NCBI RefSeq assembly: GCF_001039355.2
Contig: NW_019775420.1
Location: 28,090-92,089 of the forward strand
Origin: Lingula anatina
Lineage: Eukaryota > Brachiopoda > Lingulata > Lingulida > Lingulidae
DNA: 64,000 nucleotides
Direction of reading: 5' to 3'
Program-made: the position numbers and the translations under genes
Shown: positions 10,573-19,636 of the stretch, one piece after another
How the letters are laid out: the number at the start of each line of letters is the position of its first letter
How positions within the stretch are numbered: the first letter of the stretch is position 1
The notes under the pieces: generated by a model
What the model was told of the DNA's origin: nothing
Databases searched by the model: none
What the model saw: only the letters and a program-made list of their open reading frames with translations

Positions 10573-11826
10573 ATGTTTAATGTCACTGGTTTTCAGTTCT
10601 ACATGGCGCGGCCGGCAAAGGCGCTTTCATCGCCGTCTCGGGAGATCCTTCTTACGCTAGCTATTGTCGCTATAATGATGAACAGTGTTTCTTTGGCAGC
10701 CTTGGGGCGCTTGACAAGGCCCCTTACAACATTCCAAATCAATTTGGTGAATTTGGCAGTGTCAGACCTAATGCTTGCAGTGACCATGGTGGTAGCATTA
10801 TGCCTCAACATCCACATCCGGGCGATGTTTCCTCCTTTCCAGAACCCTAGAGACTCAGAAGACGGTGTGTCTGTCCTTCTTGAGACGACCAACTTCACTG
10901 AGTTTGGCNGGGCGATGTTTCCTCCTTTCCAGAACCCTAGAGACTCAGAAGACGGTGTGTCTGTCCTTCTTGAGACGACCAACTTCACTGAGAACGCTAC
11001 CAGTTTGGCATTTGGTGAAGACACGATCGCCCGTGATTCCGATGGGAATGCCCAATTTGGTTTAATAAACTTGGCTTGCTTTGAGAGGTTTATGGTTACT
11101 CTCACGGCCTATTTTACTTTATTGCCGTTGATTGCCACCACATCTCTCGTCTACCATCAACTCACCACTGTGTGGCATCCTTTAAACTTGACCGGGAAGT
11201 ACAACAAGAAACCAACGGCGGCTTTTGTGATCTTGGCCTACCTCATCCCAGCGGTCTCCTTCTCCGTGGGAATCATCTACAACTGTATAAAGAGACCCCA
11301 AGATGATTGCTTAGCTACTCTGATGTCTCAGTCAGTGGATTTAGCCCTCAGTGGAACTGGCAGTATAATAACTGCCATAGCATTCATTGGCAACACGGTC
11401 ATGCTAACCTTACTCCTCTACAAAGCGCGGAAACAGATGACACAAGGTCCATCGAAGGGCATGGCAAAAAATGCCTTCAAGACAAGCCAAACTATAGCGA
11501 TGTTATGGGGCACCGTCTTCGTCCTCTGGAGTGCCGGCGTCGTGGTTTTTACCATGGTTTTCTCATTCGACTTAATCTCTTTGCGCATCCCTGAAAGATT
11601 CGGCATTGTTTACGTCGTTGTCACTTATTTGCTTCTAGACCCTATCATATATGGCCTGCGTATTCCGGAAGTCAGACAAGCATATACGCGTATGCTGCGC
11701 TTTTATAACTCACAAAAATTAAACATCAGAGAGGCTCCCATCGATATAGCTACACTGAATAAGAGGTCAGTAGAATCTCATGGCACTCAAAACCCGTGTG
11801 GCTCTTTCGAAGGTGTGAAATTTTAA
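10573..11826 (+). CDS. Rhodopsin-like orphan GPCR, copy 4, with 90-bp repeat at an N
   Basis: A single-exon receptor that keeps the family ATG. As assembled it is 417 codons. Without a 30-codon direct repeat (10,820-10,909 and 10,910-10,999) it would be about 387, close to the family length. The repeat falls in the long first extracellular loop and its junction contains an N (10,909), so it is probably an assembly duplication. Family marks are present: LAVSD in TM2, ACFERF at the start of TM3, YHQLTTVWHPL instead of a DRY motif, LWSAG in TM6 and LLLDPIIYGL in TM7. The N-terminus has an NVT sequon and the loop has NFT/NAT sequons. It is clearly diverged from copies 1 and 2 but the frame is intact, suggesting retained function. 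Confidence 0.8.
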   Translation: MFNVTGFQFYMARPAKALSSPSREILLTLAIVAIMMNSVSLAALGRLTRPLTTFQINLVNLAVSDLMLAVTMVVALCLNIHIRAMFPPFQNPRDSEDGVSVLLETTNFTEFGXAMFPPFQNPRDSEDGVSVLLETTNFTENATSLAFGEDTIARDSDGNAQFGLINLACFERFMVTLTAYFTLLPLIATTSLVYHQLTTVWHPLNLTGKYNKKPTAAFVILAYLIPAVSFSVGIIYNCIKRPQDDCLATLMSQSVDLALSGTGSIITAIAFIGNTVMLTLLLYKARKQMTQGPSKGMAKNAFKTSQTIAMLWGTVFVLWSAGVVVFTMVFSFDLISLRIPERFGIVYVVVTYLLLDPIIYGLRIPEVRQAYTRMLRFYNSQKLNIREAPIDIATLNKRSVESHGTQNPCGSFEGVKF

Positions 11827-14800
11827 TATGAAGTATTTCTGGTAAGACCTCATATTTCTTGAATTCAAATATAGTTGGGATAGGCTTGTTGTGTTTCTTC
11901 TTTTCACCTCTTTTCAACTTGTTTTCAATTTGATTATTGAAGGTTGGTATGCGCACTTGGGAACCAAATTTAATACTTCTTTGTGTGCTCGTGGGGGGGG
12001 GGGGGGGCATTAAGAAATCGGAAAAGCAGTGTTTGAGTTTAAAGACATATGTTTTGGAAGCTTATATAAAGGTATTACAAGTGTTCGAGTAAGATTCATA
12101 TTTCATCAAAAAAACATTGTAAACAACTCATAGAAATGTAATATATTCCATGTTAACTTTAAGTCAGCGGTTATGGCAATTATTCTGGAATCTAAGCTTG
12201 CCATAGGACCACGAGGACTTTCATAGATGGCTTTACCAACAATATTTTTTTTAGAAAAACAACATGGACTAACTTTGAATGTAATTATTGGTTCTTAAAC
12301 CATTGGTAATTATGTGAAAATTGTCGTTTTTCGTAGGAAATCCTTTTTCTTCCAAAACAAACAGTTGATATCCTAATAAGTAAACAAATTTTTGGTAAAA
12401 AGATTTAGACTGAGACCCTCAAACTACTACCTCCTGCACGTAGTAATGGTGTGGTTGGAAAATTTAAGAGGGGTGATAGATAATCCCTTCAAATTTTGTG
12501 GAACGACTGCCTGACTAAAAAAATCAAAACCACGTCAAATTTGAAGGCCAATTTGGTTGCCCCTTCAACTTAAATCAAAAGGGTCGGAGTACTTTACGCC
12601 TACAGAGTTGTAACAGATCAAATCATAATGGTTTTGTTTACGTTACGATTCCAGAAATGAGCTTCAACTAGGAGAAAGACTGTCACGTGCTCAGCATCGC
12701 TAGATGAAGTAAGAGAGGATATGGATATGACTGTGCAGTTGTTTGTGTTGGATATATTTGTATATTATATAGCATTTTTGGTGTAACAATTCTGTATGGA
12801 TTCGTTGGGTTAGATGTTTTATTTAGTTCGAGTTTCTGTATTTATTAAATGAGTTTGGTATTTAGCAAAAAGAATATGGTTTATATTACAAGAAATAGTC
12901 AATCCACAGTTTATTTTAAATTATTTTTTTTACTCCATACTTTTGATATGATTCAATTTTTTGTAAAACATTAAATGATGAAAAGAAAGGCATTATATAA
13001 TGTAGGCACTATATTGCATTTTTCTTGTGAGGTTCAAAAACAACACACTTCTAGTATTTTCACATGGATGCCGTATGAAGGTCTGTGCATGCATGCAATA
13101 ACTAAACAGTGTGTGGTACTGTATTAAAAAGTGAGTTTGATATTGCATGAGCAAATAGAGCCCAATATCTCTATGTATAATAATTCAATAAATAGTATGG
13201 TGTTTATTTATTGTTCATTTTCTTTATTAATTTTAGATTGATTTGCCGTTGATATAAGTGTTTTCAAATGATGCATTGCAAATTGCCCGGTCCATCTAGC
13301 GCCCAATTACGTGCTCATGATTCTATGCAGATCAAGCACGATGGCTTTAGCGGTTTTATTTACATGCACATATATACCCTTACGTGACCTTCCGATATTG
13401 GGGGAGTTCAGATAGTTCTGTGATTTTGCAATCGCACACGCAAACGACTCGGTTATAACCCACCAATACATTGGGGAAAGATGTTATCTATTTCTAAAAT
13501 AATAATAAATGAATAAAAATAATAAATAAATTAAAAGCGTTGAAACTCAAATCCTGTTTCTAATATCGTATTTGTCATCACTGTGTTACTCCATAACGTA
13601 TTCACAATTAATATTGGTCATAAAAAACTATTTAAACGCTATTAACCACCTTTTTAACCGCATGACAATTTTGTATAAACCGCCAAACTCTAAATTATGT
13701 ATTGGATGTCTTTATTTTGGTGCGAAGGAAGTAAATTTCAAGCACGTTTGTGAATAGGCAAAGATTTTTATGTTATGCATTCCATTGCAACCTGTTCCAT
13801 TAACTGACGTGATTAAAAAGAGTTAACCTCCTGACAACTAAAACTCCGTTGCTATGTATTTTGTTTGTCAAAAGACTTTTGGGGCAAGTGGCCACCATCA
13901 TCATCAAACAAACAAACAAATAAAAGCTTCCATCTGTATGAAGTTATGTAGCTCAGGTATATAAACTATTATTCCCAGTTTGCTTTATTGTGCTTGCTCT
14001 TTTAATCAACCTTTTTAAGGGGATAATTGAACGCTCATAAAGCAAATAAAGTTTAATCGTTGGGATTTCGTATCTAGATATTTCAACAGTTTTACTAAAG
14101 AATGACGGCGGTGAAGATATATATAATATGCATGTATGTAAAGCGCAATGCAGAAAAAAATGACTTTCTTGGATAGCAACGTCTGTGTTAAATTCGTGCA
14201 AATTGTCTCGCCTTTAGTGGCGGAATTAATCGAACTCTGTGTTTGTCGCTATCCACCAAGTAAAACCAACACAACAAATAATTCAGTAATATTTGAAACC
14301 ATCCCGGCAATTATGGTTCTCAATTATCTCAGCATCGTTCGATTGATCCTATGACTAAATACTACATGAGGAAGTTCTGAAGACTCCTATTGCTTATAAT
14401 ATCACTTGCATTACGCCTTCTTCATCGAACAAAGCAATGCAATTTTGAGTATAAGTAAGAATATGGCACGATAAAAGAAAATGTATAAAATATACAAAAT
14501 GAAAAATACCACGCAAGATACAGGGCCGCAATGCAAAACACCACTCCATTTTCTATGGTTATCAAGAGAAAAGTAAACCAAGGACGGTGAAGGTCAGGGA
14601 AATGAGATGTCGTTCTGGCCATTCATTCAGTACTAAACTATCAAATCAAAATTGGAATAAAAACAGCGTATCTAAATGGAGGAACGAGTCGAACAATGAT
14701 TCGTAAGTCTGAGAAAATTGCTATTTTCCTAGAAAAATCATTTGACGATTCAATCCCTGGCAGAGTGCATTTAAGCAAAATGAACGAATATAATATATAC

Positions 14801-15004
14801 TAATAGTGATTATCATAACGACTTCTTCAGTTAACACCAAATAACCCCTTATGAATAATTACGGAAACACATTAACTCTATTATGTTTTATCTGTGACAG
14901 TAGGAGGTGCTTGCAACCTTAGTCGACACGGGGGTTATTATCATCAGTCAAGATATGACTTTGAATTATGCCAATTATACCTCAGATAGCAAATCGTACT
15001 AAAA
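11827..15004. repeat. Diverged 3' flank of GPCR unit 4
   Basis: An older relative of the 2,384-5,025 flank. Recognisable pieces include acccaccaatacattgggga (13,456), the ggacggtgaaggtcaggga segment (about 14,583) and the atatgactttgaattatgcc segment (about 14,954). There is a poly-G tract at 11,993-12,007. No coding sequence is recognised. Confidence 0.6.
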
Positions 15005-15137
15005 AAAATGCCAAAAGACCTTCAAAGCAAGTCAAACTATAGCAATGTGGGCCACCGTCTTCGTACTCTGCAGCTCCGGTGTCATGGAGTTTACCATTGT
15101 TCTTTCATTCGACTTAAAATCTCTTTGTCCATCCCTA
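15005..15137 (+). pseudogene. GPCR copy 5, TM6-region relic
   Basis: About 130 bp match the ICL3-TM6-ECL3 coding region of copies 4 and 6 (gtcaaactatagc, gccaccgtcttcgt, ttcattcgacttaaaatctc), with frameshifting indels. On the right it is joined directly to 3'-flank sequence (from about 15,138 to 15,330, matching about 3,600-3,770). On the left it joins the upstream spacer. It is therefore a deletion relic of a fifth unit. Confidence 0.7.
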
Positions 15138-15638
15138 AGAATTAAACGGTCTGTTTTAAGAAACTAAAAAGCGTTAGAATTCGAGCCCATGTGCTAATAT
15201 CGTATCCGAGAAGATGCCAATCAATTTATGGTTACATGATGTACACAGAATTAAAATAGCTCAAGAAATCTTTTTTAAGTGTCATTAACCCCCTCATTTT
15301 AAGCACTTAACAATTGAAAAAATGGACATCCTAAGTGTTAAAGTAATTGGGGGAGTTAACCTTTAAATGTGTCTATCGCTATTCACCAAATAGGTTAAAA
15401 ACATCAATATTTTTTTCATTTCCAGACAAATCTTTGCAAATATTGATCTAGGGGAGGAAATAATTAATTATGTTTACGTAAAAAAAGCTGTAAATTTATA
15501 GGGGTAATTTAAGTGTATGCACATTTTGACCTATAAAATAGTTGACCGGGCACTGTGTTAACAGATAACCAGGGTAGTGACACTGTGTCTAGGCACGCTC
15601 ATTTGTTTAAATTGTAATTGTCAGTGCTATTTTTTTCT

Positions 15639-16290
15639 ATTGAACTAGCTCAGTGTGCAGTCAGTCAGCTTTTAGCTGCGGTGAAGATCACCAGCCTTTT
15701 TTCCTTAGTGGTAAACTTGGACAGCTTTAACAGCTACACTTTAAGCTCATTTAATTTGTTCTTCTTTAAATTTTCATGAGGAAACCCTCTGTCGCCCCCC
15801 CCCCAACACCTGCGTAAGTCACTGCTTTTTCTCTCTATATATTGATTTTTACAATATATGGCGAGTGATCTTTATTTTTCATTTGTTTCGCAGCCTTTGT
15901 TGTTCACATTTTTATCTTATTTATTGTTTGACGCATTCCTTTAGAAATAATAATTTTCTGCCTTTATTTTTTTATGTGTGCCTACTTTTTGCTCCGGCAG
16001 GTTCTGTTGATCACATATATTATCTCCATTAATTATTGTTGCACTCATTATCCTTCCTTAGTAATTATGTATTATGGTAATTATATTAGTATTATTATTA
16101 GTATGGACCTTTATTTGTCATTTGCGCCTACTTTTTGCTCCAGTAGCTTTTATGTTCACATATTTTATATTAGTTAATGTTTGTTTAACTCATAATCCTA
16201 CTTTAGTAATTATGTATTATGGTAGTTATATAGTGTGGGGGATGTATAATTATCTTTCGTTTTTGTTACTTTGTATCAAATTACTTTTTT
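15639..16290. repeat. Interspersed repeat R1, copy 2, with partial tandem copy
   Basis: 15,639-16,090 matches 31-475. Its right part is then repeated once in tandem (about 16,110-16,240, sharing gtaattatgtattatggta). No open frame of note. Confidence 0.65.
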
Positions 16291-16499
16291 TGTCATAAAC
16301 AAATGACAAATTTCAGTAATACATATATCTTAGTCTTATGTAATTATGAGGAAAAACAGAGCTTCGTTGTGTCTGAGAGCATTTAGCTATATAAATTCCG
16401 TTTTGCTACCATTTATTATTAGTTTATTCTTTATCTTCCAGGCCCTGAGGTCGGAAATACAGCTTTTCATTTTTGTTAAAGACATTTCAGTATTCTTGA

Positions 16500-17130
16500 T
16501 GCTACATATAACATAAAGTTGAGTGTCGTCAATGTACTGTATATGTGAAAGTGAATTCTGTGGAAACGTTTGGTTTCAACAAGGGGTAGTGTGCAGATAC
16601 AGAACTGGAGAGCAGGGGCGTATCCAGGATTATATGAAGGGGGGGGTCCGCGGATGCGAAGGACCCCGAATAAATTGGTATTTAAGAGGGCGAATGGTGC
16701 CATTTGGTACGGTTTAGAACTGTGATTCAATAGTCAAAATTATAATTTTAAGAGGAGACCATTGGTGTGATTTTTTTTTAGAAATCGAAGGGGGGGGGGT
16801 CCCTGACCCCCTCTAAATATGCCACTCCTGGAGAGGGCCCACTTCACTTCCTTGGGGGACATCATGGGCTAGTTATGATAGACCAGGTGAGATACAAATC
16901 TCACCGGTTGTGCCCTGCCATTTAGATAGGAGCGGAAGAGTTCAAGGACTTTCCTTAAATCCCAATGTACTCCTCTAAGAAAGTGAGAAACAATTGATGG
17001 TGTACCGTATTAAAAGCCGTTGACAGGCCAAGAAGGACTAGTAATATGACTGGGTGTTTTTCGGCACCCACGAGTAAATCCTTCTTGATTGCATTTTTTC
17101 GAGGAGATCATTAGACTAGGGAATAGAGAC
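16500..17130 (-). mobile_element. Degenerate non-LTR retrotransposon (LINE), reverse-transcriptase relic
   Basis: Read on the minus strand, 17,080-16,850 gives reverse-transcriptase motifs in two frames: LVLLGLSTAFNTVHHQL, then FRSYLNGRAQPVRFV, followed by a decayed counterpart of the GVPQGS...GPL block. Further along, at 16,537-16,511, the same strand reads YIDDTQLYV, the YxDD catalytic box. This order is that of CR1/L2/Jockey-like LINE reverse transcriptases. Stops and frameshifts show it is dead, and the first catalytic Asp is replaced by Gly. A hAT-like MITE splits the domain at 16,613-16,830. Confidence 0.75.
16613..16830. mobile_element. hAT-like MITE nested in the LINE relic
   Basis: A 218-bp non-coding insertion with imperfect terminal inverted repeats: CAGGGGCGTATCCAGGA at the left, and CAGGAGTGGCATATTTAGA as the reverse complement of the right end. 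G-rich runs follow both ends internally. CAGGGGCG-type ends are typical of hAT transposons. The flanks share GAGAG, a possible remnant of an 8-bp target duplication. It separates two parts of one reverse-transcriptase domain, so it inserted after the LINE. Confidence 0.6.
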
Positions 17131-17830
17131 GATGTCTTCGACAACCTTTCAAAGAAAAGGACTATAATTTTCTGGAGAGTGGAAACAAGATTTACTTTTC
17201 AAGATAGGTCTAATGATTGTAGTACTAGTCTTAATAAGATCTGAAAAAATCCAGTTTTAAAAGAGATGTAAACATGATGATGAGAGTAATACGAGTGGTC
17301 AAAATAGCTTACACTTTGCTGGATCAAAGGGGCATGGTGTTTCTTGGATTTGCTACTGATCTTCGCAACTTCAACATCTGCTGTTTCGTGAAACAGCTAA
17401 TACAATATAAGTGACGCTGGATATTTTATCAGTTTGAAAGTGGAATAAGTCTTCGTATCCAAAATGCAGGAAAGTCCAAGCAGCGATTCTTGAATACGAA
17501 GAGAAGAATGCCATTAACCAACATATACGAACAGTGATCATTATCTTGACGGTTCAGTTAGCACCAAATAGCCCTTGATCACAAGCACGCATAAACTGTG
17601 ACAGCATGATAAAACTTGTAACCGTAATCGATGTGATGGTCATTGGTTATTATTTTCAATCTACCGGCAGATATGACATTGAATTATTGCCAATTTCATC
17701 TCATCTTGAAAATCGTTCTGGTGATAAAGGAAATAACATATATGGAAGATTAAGATGCATTTGACATAAGAATGCGTTTCTGTTTTTCATCAGCGTCAAT
17801 AACAGATTATATTTGGTGTATCGTTAATAA
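17131..17830. other. Spacer before GPCR copy 6
   Basis: Nothing coding is seen. The last 300 bp resemble the upstream spacers of the other GPCR units (for example gttagcaccaaatagccct and tatgacattgaatta near 17,670). Confidence 0.5.
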
Positions 17831-17834
17831 ACCC

Positions 17835-17843
17835 TATAAAAAG
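17835..17843 (+). promoter_or_regulatory. TATA box of GPCR copy 6
   Basis: TATAAAAAG lies 72 nt upstream of the ATG at 17,907. It is followed by ggcgtgatttagta as at copy 4 and by a stretch similar in all four copies up to the start codon. Confidence 0.65.
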
Positions 17844-17906
17844 AAATTACTGTAAGGCGTGATTTAGTACGATATACCTCCGTGGTTAACATTTACCAAA
17901 CTCAGA

Positions 17907-19007
17907 ATGCTGAATTCGTCTGATTTTGAGATCTTCATCGCACGGTTTGAACAAGTGCTTTTACCGCCGTCTCGGGAGATCCTTTTAGCGATATCTGTTT
18001 TCGCTGTAACGATGAACAGTATTTCTTTGGTAGCCTTGGGGCGCTTGACAAGGCCCCTTACAACATTTCAAATCAATTTGGTGAATTTGGCAGTGTCAGA
18101 CCTAATGCTAGCCGTGAGCATGGCGGTAACAATATGCGTCAGTATCTACATTCAGACGAAGATTCCACCATCCAGGAACCCTAGAAAGTCAGTCGACGGT
18201 GCTTCTTTCTTTCGTGAGACGACCAACCTCACCGAGAACGCTACCAGCACGGTCCATGGTTCTGGCGAGAACACCCCAGTTGGTTTATTAAACTTAGCTT
18301 GCTTTGAGAGGTTTACCGTTTGTCTGATGAGTTATTTCACTCTATTGCCTCTGATGGCTACTACCTCGCTCGTCTACCACCAACTCACCACCGTATGGTA
18401 TCCCTTGGATTTTACCAAGAAGAAAAACAAGAAACCAACGGCTGTTTTCGTGATCTTGTCTTATGTCATCCCTGTGGTCTCCTTCTCCGTGGGAATCATC
18501 TTCAACTATATAAAAGAACCCCAAGATGGTTGCTTAGCTACGCTGATGTCTCAGTCAGTGTATTTAGCCGTAAGTGGGACCGGAAGTATAACAATTGCCA
18601 TAGCGTTTGTTGGCAACACGGTCATGCTAACTTTACTACTCTACAAAGCTCGAAAACAGATCACACAAGGCCCCTCACGCTAGGCGAAAAAAGCCTTTAA
18701 GACAAGTCTAACTATAGCGATGCTTTGGGCTACAGACTTCGTCCTCTTGAGCACTGGCGTCGTGGCTTTTACAGTGCATTTCTCATTCGACTTGGTTTCG
18801 TCGCCCATCCCTGGTGGTTTCAGAACTGTTCATGTTGTCGCTGGTAACTTGCATTTGCTGAACACGCTTCTGGACCCTGTCATATATGGACTGCGTATTT
18901 CAGAAATCAGTGCCGTATATAGGCATATACTCTGCTTTAATAATTCCCAAAAATTGATCAACAGAGAGGCGGTTATCAATATAGTTATGAATAGGAGGTC
19001 AGTGTAA
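17907..19007 (+). pseudogene. GPCR copy 6, interrupted by one in-frame TAG
   Basis: A family member with an intact ATG (MLNSSDF, with an NSS sequon), the long first extracellular loop with NLT and NAT sequons, HQL instead of DRY, and LLDPVIYGL in TM7. The frame is open for 258 codons to a TAG at 18,681-18,683. It then continues in the same frame for another 107 codons to the natural end at 19,005-19,007. The stop lies in intracellular loop 3, where copies 1, 2 and 4 read GPSK(N/G)MAK, and coincides with a 3-bp deletion. All other positions remain in frame, so the defect is young, a sequencing error, or suppressed. A truncated product would contain TM1 to TM5 only. Confidence 0.75.
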
Positions 19008-19420
19008 TAGGGGCTAGAAAATCGTGTGATTCTTTTGAAAGAGTAAATCTTTTATATGATCTTTTTGGTGTGAGACCTCATGTTTCTTGAGTATCAGAAA
19101 TAGTAGAACCAAACGTGTGACAATTGTTCTGGACAACTCCATGCAAATGAAAAGCGTAGTGTGTTCAGTTTGGTCATTGTAAGTAGGCACTTCGAAAGCA
19201 AATTAAATACCTGCCTGTGTATGCATGTGGTTGGGTATACATGGGGGTTGGGTGGATGCCGAAATTGAGAAGCAATTTCGTGTTTGATTTTGAAGAAATA
19301 TATATTTTGAAGGCTCATTTACGTGAACAAAATTTTGGTAAAAAATATGTAGACTGGGACCGTCACCTCACTGCTTCCCGCACGTCGGGCTGGTGTGGTT
19401 AACGTATTGGAGGGGGATAA
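19008..19420. repeat. 3' flank of GPCR unit 6
   Basis: Homologous to the sequence after the other copies (gagacctcatgtttcttgag, gtaagtaggcact). Not coding. Confidence 0.55.
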
Positions 19421-19636
19421 CACCCCATTCTCATAGATTAGATCGACCTACATTGAATCGACCTAACTCCCTGGGGGTTCACGCTAAATAGCTGTCAGCC
19501 GGGCGGACACGAAAGTTAATTACCCCTTAAAGCTTGTAGTAGGCGGGGACGGACACTTAAGGGGGATTATCTGACAGTAATCTAGTGAGACTCCCCGCGG
19601 TGATAGATCGATCTAAAAGTTGTGAGAACAGAGCCT
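19421..19636. mobile_element. Palindromic MITE family P, copy 1
   Basis: First of eleven copies of a roughly 215-bp non-coding element. Its left half (tagatcgacctaactccctg, gggttcacgctaaatagctg) is an imperfect inverted copy of its right half (cagtaatctagtgagactcc, agatagatcgatct type ends). The outer ends are TTCYCAKAGATTAGATCGA-like and inverted. The centre holds gttaattacccc and agtaggcggg. It has no coding capacity. Confidence 0.8.

Noticed and set aside
18684-19007. The part of GPCR copy 6 after the stop as an independent gene.
   Set aside because: It would encode only TM6-TM7 and is collinear and in frame with the upstream receptor half.
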